A model generated the notes under the pieces. It was given only the letters and a program-made list of their open reading frames with translations, was not told where the DNA came from and did no database searches. From positions 1 to 54,825 of the forward strand of contig JABWBO010000018.1 in assembly GCA_013360465.1 (NCBI GenBank): a stretch of 54,825 bases of DNA, in the 5' to 3' direction. Shown here in pieces: positions 42,626-54,581 of the stretch. This DNA comes from Anaerolineae bacterium. GTDB lineage: Bacteria > Chloroflexota > Anaerolineae > Aggregatilineales > Phototrophicaceae. Position 1 is the stretch's first letter, and each line of letters begins with the position of its first letter. Made by a program: the position numbers and the translations under genes.

Positions 42626-42658
42626 AAGGTTTCAGGTGTGCCCTGCCACCCGAACCGC

Positions 42659-43402
42659 TCAGCGTTCGCGCAGGGTGAGGGTGGCGATGCCCAGCAGGAA
42701 AACGCCGTAGACGATCAGCCCGACCCAGCCGGACATCGGATCGGATGCTGCCGCGCCGCCGGCGTCGATCAACCCCTGAATGCCGTTGTTGGCGTAGTAC
42801 ATCGGCGTGATGAAGCGGGCGGGCTGGATGAATTCCGGCAGCTTCTCGATGGGTAGGAGGATACCGGAGAAGAACACCGAGAAGAGGACGACCAGCGGGA
42901 TCATCGGGAAGATCTGCCCCTCGCTGCGGGCGAAATTGGAGACCAGCATCCCCAGGGTGATGCTGAGCAGCGCCAGCAGCCAGATGATCGCCACCAGCGC
43001 GGCGAAGGTCTCGACGCTGTAGCCCAGGTTGAAGAGCAGGCTCAAGCCAGTCAGCACGATCAGGCTTTGCAGCAGCGCCAGACCGGAGTAGGCGATCAGG
43101 TAGCCGCTGATGACATCGGCTGGACGGTAGCCGTTGATGAACATGCGCCCCAGCGTGCCGCTGGCGCGTTCCCGCACCAGGACGAGCGCGCACAGGGCGT
43201 AGGTGAGAAAGTGGATGATGTACGCGCCTACCGGCACGACGAACTTTTCCGGCTGGAAGATCGGCACATCCACCCCTTCGAAGAACAGGCTGAGCATGTA
43301 GACGATCAGCACCGGCATGAGCAGCGAGAGCGCCACAAAGCGCGGATCGCGCCGGAGCTGGCTCAGGACCCGCAGGGCGACGGACAGCATGTTGACGACC
43401 AT
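42659..43402 (-). CDS. ABC-2 type permease (DrrB-like)
   Basis: A 247-residue permease with about six helices, starting with a cytosolic/amphipathic segment (LRVLSQLRRDPRFVALSLLM) and the usual ABC-2 loop ERASGTLGRMFINGYRPADVISGYL. Its shape fits daunorubicin-type DrrB or other small-molecule exporters. GGAGG lies 7 nt before the ATG. It is the last gene of the TetR-ABC operon; 56 nt separate it from the ATPase gene. A single permease gene implies a homodimer with two copies of the ATPase. Confidence 0.88.
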   Translation of the reverse strand: MVVNMLSVALRVLSQLRRDPRFVALSLLMPVLIVYMLSLFFEGVDVPIFQPEKFVVPVGAYIIHFLTYALCALVLVRERASGTLGRMFINGYRPADVISGYLIAYSGLALLQSLIVLTGLSLLFNLGYSVETFAALVAIIWLLALLSITLGMLVSNFARSEGQIFPMIPLVVLFSVFFSGILLPIEKLPEFIQPARFITPMYYANNGIQGLIDAGGAAASDPMSGWVGLIVYGVFLLGIATLTLRER

Positions 43403-43458
43403 CTCGATCCTCCGTTACACGGGAAAGTTCTGCGACAGGATGACGGCGCGCCGGCGAT

Positions 43459-44313
43459 CTACGAGCGAGAGTCGATCAGGCGCAGCACGATAGATTCCAG
43501 CGGCTCGCGTTCGACGGTGATGCGCCGCACGTCGGCGCTCAGGGGGTGTGCGCGCAGCAGTTCCGGCAGGGCGTGGGCGTAATCGGTCAGGTGATACTGC
43601 GCACTGCCTGTGGTGGTCTCGATCTCGACGTGCGCTCGCGCTCCGGCAAACAAGCCCGCCGGCGAATCACACGCCAGGACCGCCCCTTCGCGCATGATGG
43701 CGAGGCGGTCGCAGGCAGCCGCTTCGTCCATCTGATGCGTGCTGATGAGGATCGTCGCGCCTGCCGCCGTCATGGCGCGAAATGTTTCCCAGAACGTCTG
43801 GCGGAGTTTGGGATCGACTCCTGTGGTCGGCTCGTCGAGCAGCAGCAGGCGGGGGCGATGCGCCAGGGCGCAGGCGAGGGACAGCCGCTGCTTCATGCCG
43901 CCGCTGAAGGTGTGGACGGGGTCGTCGGCGCGCGCGCTCAGGCTGACCAGCGCCAGGGTCTCATCGACCTGCCGCCGCAGATCGGGCAGGCGGTGAGCGC
44001 GCGTCCAGAAGATCAGGTTTTCGCGCGCGGTCAGGTCGTCGTACAGCACCGGCGACTGCGGCATGTAACCGACCTGTTGGCGCAGCGCCCGCGCTTCGCG
44101 CACCGGGTCCAGCCCCAGCGTGCGAATCTGCCCGGAATCAGGCTGAAGCAGCCCGATCAGCAGCTTGATCAGCGTGGTCTTGCCTGCGCCGTTCGCGCCC
44201 AGCAGACCGAAAATCTCCCCCTGCTCAACCTTCAAATCGAGATGATCGACCGCGACCAGATCGCCATAACGCTTCACCGCACCCGCGATTTCCAGTGCCG
44301 GCATGAGGATCAT
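43459..44313 (-). CDS. ABC transporter ATP-binding protein (DrrA-like)
   Basis: A 284-residue ATPase. Walker A GANGAGKTT (near residue 38), signature FSGGMKQRLSL, Walker B LLLLDEPTTGVD and ISTHQMDEA H-loop are intact. A C-terminal region of about 80 residues holds the regulatory tail common to drug-export ATPases. The ATG overlaps the TetR stop by 4 nt, so regulator and ATPase are coupled, which supports feedback control of efflux. Partner permease directly downstream. Confidence 0.92.
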   Translation of the reverse strand: MILMPALEIAGAVKRYGDLVAVDHLDLKVEQGEIFGLLGANGAGKTTLIKLLIGLLQPDSGQIRTLGLDPVREARALRQQVGYMPQSPVLYDDLTARENLIFWTRAHRLPDLRRQVDETLALVSLSARADDPVHTFSGGMKQRLSLACALAHRPRLLLLDEPTTGVDPKLRQTFWETFRAMTAAGATILISTHQMDEAAACDRLAIMREGAVLACDSPAGLFAGARAHVEIETTTGSAQYHLTDYAHALPELLRAHPLSADVRRITVEREPLESIVLRLIDSRS

Positions 44314-44924
44314 TCCTTTTCTGCGTGCAGTCCGTCGAGGAGCTGGCTGATGAGCGCCGTGATGTACTCGTCGGTCGTGGGCAGCCCGTCGCCCAGGACC
44401 GGGACGACGACGGTTCCCAGGATGTAGATGATCAGGGAGCCGATGAACATGCGCATGCTGACTTCGATGTTGTGCGGGCGCAGCTCACCGCGTTCGACCG
44501 CCGCCTCGAAGCAGCGTCGCAGCACCCCCAGGACCGCGCCCGGACCCGCCATCAGTACGTCAATATTCTCATCCTGTTTGTAGAGCAGCTCGGCGAGGAT
44601 GACCTTGAAGGCGTTGACCAGTGGCGGGCGCTGGTAGGCGGTCAGCAGGGCGGCGGCGACCAGCCGCAGGGTCAGCGCGATGGGCTGGGCGGTCAGCGCT
44701 GAGAGATCGGCTTCCGGGGCGACGGGCGGCATGATGCGGGCGATCACGCCGCGCATCAAGTCGGCTTTGCCGGGAAAATACCAGTAGAGCAGCGCCGGCG
44801 ACTTGATCCCGGCGCGCCGGGCGATGGCTTTGATGGTGGCGCGCGCGTAGCCGACCTCGGCGAAGACTTCGAGCGCCGCGTCGAGGATGGCTTCGCGTCT
44901 GGCGCTGCTTTCGGCGTCGGTCAA
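44310..44924 (-). CDS. TetR/AcrR-family repressor of the ABC operon
   Basis: A 204-residue regulator. The N-terminal helix-turn-helix is REAILDAALEVFAEVGYARATIKAIARRAGIKSPALLYWYFPGK region; the C-terminal part (about 60-204) is the all-helical ligand-binding and dimer domain. TTG start with AGAGGA 8 nt upstream; no better codon is available. First gene of the operon. Two palindromes bracket its promoter (44942-44963 and 44980-44997), which makes autorepression, relieved by an unknown ligand, the natural reading. Confidence 0.9.
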   Translation of the reverse strand: MTDAESSARREAILDAALEVFAEVGYARATIKAIARRAGIKSPALLYWYFPGKADLMRGVIARIMPPVAPEADLSALTAQPIALTLRLVAAALLTAYQRPPLVNAFKVILAELLYKQDENIDVLMAGPGAVLGVLRRCFEAAVERGELRPHNIEVSMRMFIGSLIIYILGTVVVPVLGDGLPTTDEYITALISQLLDGLHAEKE

Positions 44925-44941
44925 TGCTGTATCCTCTCATG

Positions 44942-44997
44942 CTTGATTGAACGTTCAATCAAGGATCAGTATAGCAGCGCTTGAATCTCGATTCAAG
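44942..44997 (-). promoter_or_regulatory. TetR-operon promoter bracketed by two palindromes
   Basis: TATACT (minus strand 44968-44973) lies 17 nt from TTGAAT (44991-44996). Downstream of the -10 is a 22-nt perfect palindrome (44942-44963) with arms CTTGATTGAAC. A second palindrome of 18 nt (44980-44997), perfect but for its centre, with arms CTTGAATC, covers the -35. The arms are related (CTTGATTGA and CTTGAATC), as expected for paired operators of one repressor. Confidence 0.8.
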
Positions 44998-45143
44998 TGA
45001 CTCGTGCAGTCGTCACAATCTTATTCGACAGGGTGGGGGATTCCATGCCATAATGTTACAAAATAGGTCATATCGCGCCTTCCTTCTTGAAATAAACGCT
45101 GTTCGCCGATGTCGTCGATAATGCTTAACGCTGGGAGGCAGCG

Positions 45144-46148
45144 ATGGAATTATGTGTCATCGAGGGTGATGGCATTGGGCATGAAGTCGTCCCGGCAGCG
45201 GTGCGTGTACTCCGTCTTGTCGCGCCAGACATTCAGGTGCATCATGCCGAGGCGGGTTGGGACTGCTTCGAAAAAGCAGGCAGCCCACTGCCAGAGGAGG
45301 CGCTGAATCTGGCGCTGCGCAGCGGCGCAGTCCTGTTCGGCGCAGCAGCATCCCCCCCCTATCCTGTTGATGGCTACTACGTCCCGGTTGTCCGCCTGCG
45401 GCGCGAGCTGAAGACGTACGCGGCGCTGCGCCCGGCGCGCTATCTGCCGGTCCCCACCGCCCGGCGCGGCGTCGATCTAATCGTGGTGCGGGAGATGACC
45501 GAAGATCTCTATGTTGGTCACGAACACACCGAGGATGAAGGGCGCACTGGCGTTTCGGAAAAGGTCATCACCCGCGAAGCTACCGAAAACGTCGCCCACC
45601 AGGCATATCTCCTTGCCGACCGGGAAGGGCGGTCGAAGGTCACCATCGTCCACAAGGCGAGCGTGCTGGTGCAGTCGGATGGCTTGTTCCGCAAAGTGGC
45701 GCTGGAGATCGGCGCGGAGTTCCCGCACATCACCACCGAAGAGCTGCTGGTTGATACGGCGGCATACTGGATGGTCAAGGACCCGCTCCGCTTCGATCTC
45801 ATCCTGACGTCCAACCTCTATGGCGATATCCTTTCGGACATGGCTGCGGCTTGGGGCGGCGGACTGGGTCTCGCGCCTTCCTTGAGCCTGGGCGACGGTG
45901 TGGCGCTGGCGGAGCCGGTACACGGCTGTGCGCCGGATATCGCCGGCAAGAACGTCGCCAACCCGACCGCCGCGCTGATGAGTCTGGCGCTGCTGCTGCG
46001 CTATCACTGGCATCTCGACGCCGCCGGAGTGCGGATCGAGGACGCGGTGCGCCGCACGCTGGAAGACGGCATCTATACCGCCGACATCGGCGCAGTCGAA
46101 CCGGTCTCGACCACAGCGTTCGTCGATGCGGTGTGCGACCGGCTGTGA
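45144..46148 (+). CDS. Isocitrate/isopropylmalate-family NAD(P) dehydrogenase
   Basis: A 334-residue beta-decarboxylating dehydrogenase. The nucleotide-site beginning is VIEGDGIGHEVVPAAVRVL; the catalytic REMTEDLYVGHEHTE, KASVLVQSDGLF region, Lys/Asp motif of SNLYGDILSDMAAAWGGGLGLAP and cofactor-site EPVHGCAPDIAGKNVANPTA are all present. The Thr-Glu-Asp-Leu-Tyr motif looks more like isocitrate/homoisocitrate dehydrogenase than 3-isopropylmalate dehydrogenase, but substrate cannot be settled by eye. GGGAGG lies 6 nt before the ATG. Fifty-four nt separate it from a small gene on the same strand. Confidence 0.85.
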   Translation: MELCVIEGDGIGHEVVPAAVRVLRLVAPDIQVHHAEAGWDCFEKAGSPLPEEALNLALRSGAVLFGAAASPPYPVDGYYVPVVRLRRELKTYAALRPARYLPVPTARRGVDLIVVREMTEDLYVGHEHTEDEGRTGVSEKVITREATENVAHQAYLLADREGRSKVTIVHKASVLVQSDGLFRKVALEIGAEFPHITTEELLVDTAAYWMVKDPLRFDLILTSNLYGDILSDMAAAWGGGLGLAPSLSLGDGVALAEPVHGCAPDIAGKNVANPTAALMSLALLLRYHWHLDAAGVRIEDAVRRTLEDGIYTADIGAVEPVSTTAFVDAVCDRL

Positions 46149-46202
46149 GGATTTTGCGTATAGTCAGTACGTGATCAACATGAGCAAGAATGGAGCGTGC
46201 TG

Positions 46203-46415
46203 ATGAACCGCACGTCAAAAAACCTGATCGTCATCGCCGCCGCCGGGGTGGCGCTGCTTTATCTGATCAACCCGACGCTGGGCGTCTTCGAGTTCATCCC
46301 GGACAACCTTCCGCTGATCGGCAACCTGGACGAAGTCGGCGCGACGGCGATTCTGATCGCCGCGCTGCGCTATTACGGCGTTGACCCGACCCAGTTCTTC
46401 AAGCGCGACGAATAG
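46203..46415 (+). CDS. Small membrane protein, DUF1232-like
   Basis: A 70-residue protein with two hydrophobic stretches (NLIVIAAAGVALLYLINP and VGATAILIAALRYYG) linked by FIPDNLPLIGNLDEVG, the loop typical of DUF1232 proteins. It ends in a charged tail. Family function unknown. ATG 46203 is preceded by GGAG; a GTG at 46197 is possible. Likely cotranscribed with the dehydrogenase gene upstream. Confidence 0.75.
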   Translation: MNRTSKNLIVIAAAGVALLYLINPTLGVFEFIPDNLPLIGNLDEVGATAILIAALRYYGVDPTQFFKRDE

Positions 46416-46521
46416 CGGCAGAAGTTATCTCTCCTCGTTTTTCAGCGGGCGAGCCAATCGGCTCGCCCCGGCGGCATCTCACAGCCAGCGGGATACGCCG
46501 GGGCGCCCGCCTGTGGAGTCT

Positions 46522-47136
46522 TCAGGGCAGCAGTTCGCGGACGGGAAGCCGACCGACTTCCCGTCCTTCCAGCACCACCGGCACGGCATCCTCAATGCCA
46601 TAGACGACAGAAACCTGGTAACCAGGTGAAAACCCCTCGGTATGGGGCGTCTGGAATACTTCCACGCGGCGCTCCGGCAGGTTGATGATCCAGTACTCTG
46701 GGATACCTGCTCTGGCATAGATGCGCGCCTTCCAGTTACGGTCGTCACGCGGCGATGAGTCCGCAACCTCGATCACCAGGACGACTTCGGAAGGCGTTGG
46801 TTTGCGACGGCTGAAATCACGACGAGTTCCCCGAAGCACCACACTATCCGGTTCCGGCTGACTATCCGACGTCACAATCGGCTCTTGATCACGCACGATG
46901 TAACCAGAAGGGATGATCGAAGGCAGCCAATCCCGCAGAAACTGTGTTGTGTCGCTGTGTTCGGGGTTCTTCATCATCTTCTCGACTATCCAACCTTCCA
47001 GCAGCTCAACGTTGTCGTCTTCGCGAAGAACGTCCGTCTGGATCATGGATTCGTACTCGGAAACGCTGATTCGCCGAAATACGCGATCCGTCAGCGGCGG
47101 CACGACGTCCGACGCCAGCATTGGCTTATCGGTCAT
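46522..47136 (-). CDS. Uma2-family (DUF820) predicted endonuclease
   Basis: A 204-residue Uma2 protein, third copy in the window. Features are LREDDNVELLEGWIVEKM at the N-terminus, the Asp of PEPDSVVLRG, Glu of EVVLVIEVADSSPRDDR and the Lys of WKARIYARAGIPEYWIINLPERRVEVF. ATG 47136 has GGAGGA 6 nt upstream; the frame extends to 47157 without support. It follows the carboxylase operon on the same strand at a distance of about 50 nt, so read-through is possible. Function unknown. Confidence 0.87.
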   Translation of the reverse strand: MTDKPMLASDVVPPLTDRVFRRISVSEYESMIQTDVLREDDNVELLEGWIVEKMMKNPEHSDTTQFLRDWLPSIIPSGYIVRDQEPIVTSDSQPEPDSVVLRGTRRDFSRRKPTPSEVVLVIEVADSSPRDDRNWKARIYARAGIPEYWIINLPERRVEVFQTPHTEGFSPGYQVSVVYGIEDAVPVVLEGREVGRLPVRELLP

Positions 47137-47183
47137 CCCAATCCTCCTGCTTGCCATTACCCCATAGCATACAGCGGATTCGC

Positions 47184-47674
47184 CTAGCCTATCGTCATCA
47201 GCGGTTTGTTCTGTTCGACGCTTTGCCCCTGGGCGATGTGAACCTTCTGGACGACGCCATCCTTGGGCGCTTTCAACTCATTCTGCATCTTCATGCTCTC
47301 CAGGATGACGATGGTCTGCCCCTTACGCACTTCTTCGCCTTCGCTGACCGGCACGGCGACGATCAGACCGGGCATGGGAGCCTTGACCACGACATCGCCA
47401 TGTTCGCCTTCGACCTCGCCGCGCGTTTCCGCCAGCAGCAGCGCGCGTTCATCCATGACGCGGGCGGCATAGAGCCTGCCGCGCATCTGCACTTCGACCT
47501 CACCCTCGCGCTCTTCGACCAGCACCTCGTAGGAGTGGTTGTCCATCAGGATCGAATAGAGCGACCCGGCGAGCGGAAGAAAATCGACCTCGCGGATGCG
47601 TCCGTTGACGGTGACTGCGCCGGTGCGGTCGATCTCAATCTCGTACTTCTTGTCGTTGATGTACGTCACGTATT

Positions 47675-47678
<4 letters not shown>
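47184..47678 (-). CDS. Biotin carboxyl carrier protein of an acyl-CoA carboxylase
   Basis: A 164-residue biotin carrier. The biotinylation motif ESMKMQNEL has its Lys at 130, in the C-terminal barrel domain (about 90-164) that starts near VVVKAPMPGLI. The N-terminal 80 residues (KYVTYINDKKYEIEIDRTG) form the BT-like domain that contacts carboxyltransferase in propionyl-CoA carboxylases. In PCC and MCC this domain is fused to the biotin carboxylase; here it is a separate protein. The ATG at 47678 overlaps the biotin carboxylase stop by 4 nt. Confidence 0.88.
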
Positions 47679-49204
<1,526 letters not shown>

Positions 49205-49219
49205 GTCATCCTCCTGGCG

Positions 49220-50779
49220 CTACAGCGGCATGTTGCCGTGTTTCTTCGGCGGGTTGCTGTCGCGCTTGTTCTGGAAGACCTCCAGACCGTTGATCAGGCG
49301 AGCGCGGGTGTCGCTGGGGACGATCACGTCATCGATGTAGCCGCGTTCGGCAGCGACGTACGGATTCGCGAGCTTCTGACGGTACTCGTCGGCGAGCTGC
49401 TTCTTGAGCGCGGCGGGGTCTTCGGCAGATTGCAGCTGGCGGCGGTAGACGATCTCCACCGCGCCTTCGGGTCCCATGACGGCGATCTCGGCGGTGGGCC
49501 AGGCGAGATTGAGGTCGCCGCGAATGTGCTTGCTGCTCATGACGCAGTAGGCTCCGCCGTAGCTCTTGCGGGTGGTGACGGTCAGCTTGGGGACGGTCGC
49601 CTCGCAGTAGGCGAAGAGCAGCTTGGCTCCAGAGCGGATGATGCCGTTGTGTTCCTGCGAGACGCCGGGCAGGTAGCCGGGGACATCGACGAAGGTCACG
49701 ATAGGGAGGTTGAAGCAGTCGCAGAAACGGATGAAGCGCGCCGCTTTTTCGCTGGCGGCGATATCCAGCACGCCCGCCAGCACCGTCGGCTGATTGGCGA
49801 CGATACCCACGCTGTGTCCCCCCAGGCGGGCGAAGCCGACCACGATGTTCGCCGCGAAATCGGGCTGCACTTCGAAGAAGATGCCCTCATCGACGATGTG
49901 GTGGATGATCTCTTTCATATCATAAGGTTTATTGGGATTTTCAGGGATAATGCTGTCCAGCTCGATGTCGGCGCGCAGCGGGTCATCCTTGGTTGCCAGG
50001 AAGGGCGGGTCTTCCATGTTGTTCTGCGGCAGGTAGCTGAACATTTCGCGCACCAGCAGCAGCGTCTGGTTTTCGGTATTGCCGACGACGTGGCAGACGC
50101 CGCTGCGCGCGCCATGCACCGAAGCGCCGCCCAGCTCCTCGTGGGTCACTTCTTCATGCGTCACCTGCTTGACCACATCGGGACCGGTGATGTACATGTA
50201 GCTGGTGTCTTTGACCATGAAGATGAAGTCGGTCAGCGCCGGGCTGTAGACCGCGCCGCCGGCGCACGGTCCCATGATGACGCTGATCTGCGGGATGACG
50301 CCGCTGGCGAGCGTGTTGCGCAGGAAGATATCGGCGAAGCCGCCCAGGCTCATCACGCCCTCCTGAATGCGCGCCCCGCCGCTGTCGTTCAGTCCGATCA
50401 GCGGCGCGCCGACCTTCATCGCCGCCTCCATCACCTTGCAGATCTTTTCGGCGTGGGCTTCGCTCAGGCTGCCGCCCAGGACGGTGAAATCCTGCGAGTA
50501 GACGTAGACCAGCCGTCCGTTGATCGTCCCCCAGCCGGTGACGACGCTGTCGCCGGGGAAGTCGGTCTGATCCATGCCGAAGTCGCGCGCGCGGTGTTTG
50601 ACGAAAGCGTCCAACTCGCGAAAGCTGCCCGGATCGAGCAGGATGTCCAGGCGCTCGTAGGCGGTATTGCGCCCGGCATCGTGCTGACGCTTCACCCGAT
50701 CAGGTCCGCCGCCGGCGTGGCTTTTGGTGCGCATCTCGCGGAGTTGTTCAATTTTCGCGTTGTGTCCGTTCGTGGTCAT
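49220..50779 (-). CDS. Acyl-CoA carboxylase beta subunit (propionyl-CoA carboxylase/MmdA-like)
   Basis: A 519-residue carboxyltransferase. Typical features are [18 protein letters not shown], the oxyanion-hole motifs [19 protein letters not shown] and [27 protein letters not shown], and the C-terminal [22 protein letters not shown]. It transfers CO2 from biotin to an acyl-CoA, most likely propionyl-CoA. ATG 50779 has GGAGGAGG 5 nt upstream; the longer open frame upstream is not used. Sixteen nt to the biotin carboxylase. A decarboxylase role (as in sodium-pumping MmdA) is unlikely since a biotin carboxylase is encoded beside it. Confidence 0.92.
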   Translation of the reverse strand: MTTNGHNAKIEQLREMRTKSHAGGGPDRVKRQHDAGRNTAYERLDILLDPGSFRELDAFVKHRARDFGMDQTDFPGDSVVTGWGTINGRLVYVYSQDFTVLGGSLSEAHAEKICKVMEAAMKVGAPLIGLNDSGGARIQEGVMSLGGFADIFLRNTLASGVIPQISVIMGPCAGGAVYSPALTDFIFMVKDTSYMYITGPDVVKQVTHEEVTHEELGGASVHGARSGVCHVVGNTENQTLLLVREMFSYLPQNNMEDPPFLATKDDPLRADIELDSIIPENPNKPYDMKEIIHHIVDEGIFFEVQPDFAANIVVGFARLGGHSVGIVANQPTVLAGVLDIAASEKAARFIRFCDCFNLPIVTFVDVPGYLPGVSQEHNGIIRSGAKLLFAYCEATVPKLTVTTRKSYGGAYCVMSSKHIRGDLNLAWPTAEIAVMGPEGAVEIVYRRQLQSAEDPAALKKQLADEYRQKLANPYVAAERGYIDDVIVPSDTRARLINGLEVFQNKRDSNPPKKHGNMPL

Positions 50780-51204
50780 GAAGCCTCCTCCATCTGGTGC
50801 GTCCTTTCTCGCCTTCGCCGGAGCGCGGGACGCTGAATTGTGATCCACAGCGAAACCGTCAAGCACACCGCCGCCGCGACGATCAGGGGCAGCCGTCCCC
50901 GGTCGTAATCCGCCCCGGCAAACAGCCAGAGCCGCGCCGCCGTGTAATCGACGCAGAGTACGCACAGCCCGGCTCCCAGGCGCAGCGCGCCGGCTGCCGA
51001 AACCGCCAGGCGATACGCTCCGACGGCGAAACCACACCCCCAGAGTACGGCGGCGGCGAATTCAAGCCCCGGATTCAGGCGGACCTCCGGCGGCAGATCG
51101 AGCGCCTGCGCGGCTGCACGCACCTGAACGACCGCCGTCGTCAGGCAGGCGCACAGGAGTATCCACCGCGCCCGGCGCTGCCAGGTTGAGGACTGTACGT
51201 TCAT
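50776..51204 (-). CDS. Hypothetical membrane protein, leader gene of the carboxylase operon
   Basis: A 142-residue protein with about four helices ([77 protein letters not shown]) and an Arg-rich cytosolic tail. It overlaps the carboxyltransferase start by 4 nt (ATGA). No similarity to the beta or gamma subunits of sodium-pumping decarboxylases could be seen. It may tether the carboxylase to the membrane, or simply share the transcript. Unknown family. Confidence 0.65.
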   Translation of the reverse strand: MNVQSSTWQRRARWILLCACLTTAVVQVRAAAQALDLPPEVRLNPGLEFAAAVLWGCGFAVGAYRLAVSAAGALRLGAGLCVLCVDYTAARLWLFAGADYDRGRLPLIVAAAVCLTVSLWITIQRPALRRRRERTHQMEEAS

Positions 51205-51280
51205 AGACGAAGAGTATAGGCAGAAAATGCGCCTATTGCATCCCCTGGCACTGGCGTGGGCGTCGGCGCCGCGCCCGGCA

Positions 51281-52834
<1,554 letters not shown>

Positions 52835-52977
52835 AGGCTTTCCAAGAATGATCTTTCCAACAACAGCCTCCATTGTAAATCATCCGCCCCGGCAAATGCA
52901 CGAATCGTCGAGGGCTTTGTGCAACCTGGACAGGGAGCGCGTCGCACAATCAACACTGATCAGCGGCGGCGGCGGGG

Positions 52978-52983
52978 TGTAAA
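52978..52983 (+). promoter_or_regulatory. -10 box of the serine-synthesis operon
   Basis: TAAAAT on the plus strand 44 nt before the ATG at 53027. -35 not clear. The rest of 52835-53026 shows no feature I can name. Confidence 0.4.
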
Positions 52984-53026
52984 ATGGCGGGCGGCATTCA
53001 CCCATAGGCAGGTCTCACAAGCGCTC

Positions 53027-53890
53027 ATGACCGACACCCGCTGGACGAGTTTCGACCTCATCTTCTTCGACTGTGACAGCACCCTGAGCGCCATCGAGGG
53101 CATCGACGAGCTGGCGCGTTTCAAGGGCAAGGAATGGCGCGTCTCCGTCCTCACCCAGAAGGCGATGGACGGCGACCTGGACCTGCGCGAGGTCTATGGC
53201 AAGCGGCTGGCGGCGATTCGCCCCACGCGCGGGCAGTTGAAAGCCATCGAACACCGCTATTTCGAGACGATGGTCCCGGATACCGAGGCGGTGCTGGCGG
53301 CGCTGCGCTTTCTGAACAAGCACGTCTTCATCGTCAGCGGCGGGCTGGCGGACCCGGTGCGCGGCTTCGGCGCGCGGTTGGGCGTGCCGCCGGAACGCAT
53401 CCGCGCCGTCGATCTGGAATACAACGAGCTGGCGGGGGAATGGTGGCGCTATCACGAACCCTGGACTCAGCAGGGACAGACCTACTTCGCCTATGACGAG
53501 GGACCGCTGACCCTTTCCAGCGGCAAGCCGCAGATCGTCGGCGAACTGGCGGGCGACCTGCCCGGACGCCGCATGATGATCGGCGACGGCGCGAGCGATC
53601 TGGCGGTGAAAGGGGTGGTGGACCTGTTCGTCGGCTTCGGCGGGGTGGTGGCGCGCCCCAAAGTGCGCGACGCCTCCGATGCCTTCGTCAAGGTCAACTC
53701 GCTGGCGCCGATCCTGCCGCTGGCGGTCGGCATGCGCGGCGCGGCGCGGCTGCTCGGCACGCCTCATCAGCCGGTGCTGGAACGCGGTCTGGGACTGGCG
53801 CTGGACTCGGAGTGTCTGACGCTGCGCCCGGACCTCCAAGAAGCTTTCGTCACGGAATTCGCGCCGCTGATCAGCGGCGGTCGGGAGTGA
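53027..53890 (+). CDS. serB: Phosphoserine phosphatase-like HAD enzyme
   Basis: A 287-residue HAD phosphatase. The nucleophile motif is FFDCDSTLSAIEGIDELA (D15, D17), motif II VFIVSGGLADP, Lys of SSGKPQIVG, and the acidic MIGDGASDLAV. The GFGGVVARPKVRD stretch resembles the equivalent GFGG motif of animal phosphoserine phosphatases. It should hydrolyse phosphoserine to serine, the last step of serine synthesis, which is supported by a phosphoglycerate dehydrogenase start in the same operon. The ATG at 53027 is used; the open frame continues far upstream antisense to the synthetase and is not coding. Seven nt to the next gene. Confidence 0.85.
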   Translation: MTDTRWTSFDLIFFDCDSTLSAIEGIDELARFKGKEWRVSVLTQKAMDGDLDLREVYGKRLAAIRPTRGQLKAIEHRYFETMVPDTEAVLAALRFLNKHVFIVSGGLADPVRGFGARLGVPPERIRAVDLEYNELAGEWWRYHEPWTQQGQTYFAYDEGPLTLSSGKPQIVGELAGDLPGRRMMIGDGASDLAVKGVVDLFVGFGGVVARPKVRDASDAFVKVNSLAPILPLAVGMRGAARLLGTPHQPVLERGLGLALDSECLTLRPDLQEAFVTEFAPLISGGRE

Positions 53891-53897
53891 AAACGCA

Positions 53898-54581
53898 ATG
53901 AGACCGATCAATTTCTGCCCGCGCGCCGTCATCTTCGACATGGACGGGCTGCTCGTCAACAGCGAACATGTGTGGGAAGTGGTGGAAGGCGATATGCTGA
54001 TCGCCCGGAACGTGCAGCTGAACCAGGCGATCCGCGCCCAGTTCATCGGCATGCGCATGGGCGACTTCTGGCGCGGTATGCACGCCTCGTTCCACCTCGC
54101 CGAGCCGGTCGAAGACCTGATCGCCGAAGCCGTGCAGGGCATGGTCGAGCGGGTCGGCGCGGAAGCCGAGCCGCAGCCGGGCGCGCTGGCGCTGATCGAC
54201 TTCGTGGTCGCCCGGCGCATCCCCTGCGCCATCGCCTCCAGTTCGCCCATGCCGATCATCGAGGCGGTGGTCGGGGCGCACGGCTGGGGGGAGGTGTTCG
54301 CGCTGCGGGTGTGCGGCGACGACGTGCAGCACGGCAAACCCGCGCCGGACATCTACCTGGAGACGGCGCGGCGGCTGGGCGTGCCGCCGCAAGCCTGTCT
54401 GGCGCTGGAAGACAGCGTTAACGGGGCGCGCGCCGCCGTCGCCGCCGGCATGATCACCATCGCCGTGCCGGATGCCGCCCACACCACCGCCGAAGCCTTC
54501 CGGGGGGTGACCGATCACGTGTATCCCACGCTGCACGAGGTGCGCGCCGCCCTGGAGGAGTGCGACTTTGCCGCTCTTTGA
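53898..54581 (+). CDS. HAD-IA family hydrolase (sugar-phosphatase-like)
   Basis: A 227-residue HAD hydrolase with cap domain. Motif I is VIFDMDGLLVNSE (D14, D16), motif II IASSSP, the Lys of VQHGKPAPDIYLE, and motif IV LALEDSVNGARAAVAAGM. Members of this subgroup act on small sugar phosphates such as 2-deoxyglucose-6-phosphate or on phosphoglycolate. Substrate unknown. It sits 7 nt after the phosphoserine phosphatase gene and its 3' end overlaps the phosphoglycerate dehydrogenase start by 14 nt, so it is firmly inside the serine operon. Confidence 0.87.
   Translation: MRPINFCPRAVIFDMDGLLVNSEHVWEVVEGDMLIARNVQLNQAIRAQFIGMRMGDFWRGMHASFHLAEPVEDLIAEAVQGMVERVGAEAEPQPGALALIDFVVARRIPCAIASSSPMPIIEAVVGAHGWGEVFALRVCGDDVQHGKPAPDIYLETARRLGVPPQACLALEDSVNGARAAVAAGMITIAVPDAAHTTAEAFRGVTDHVYPTLHEVRAALEECDFAAL

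Noticed and set aside
46447-46468. Hairpin GGGCGAGCC/GGCTCGCCC downstream of the DUF1232-like gene
   Set aside because: It lacks a T-run on either strand side that would make it a terminator; kept out of the feature list.
49220-51204. Sodium-pumping methylmalonyl-CoA decarboxylase
   Set aside because: A biotin carboxylase is encoded in the operon and no MmdB-like beta subunit is present, so a carboxylase is favoured.
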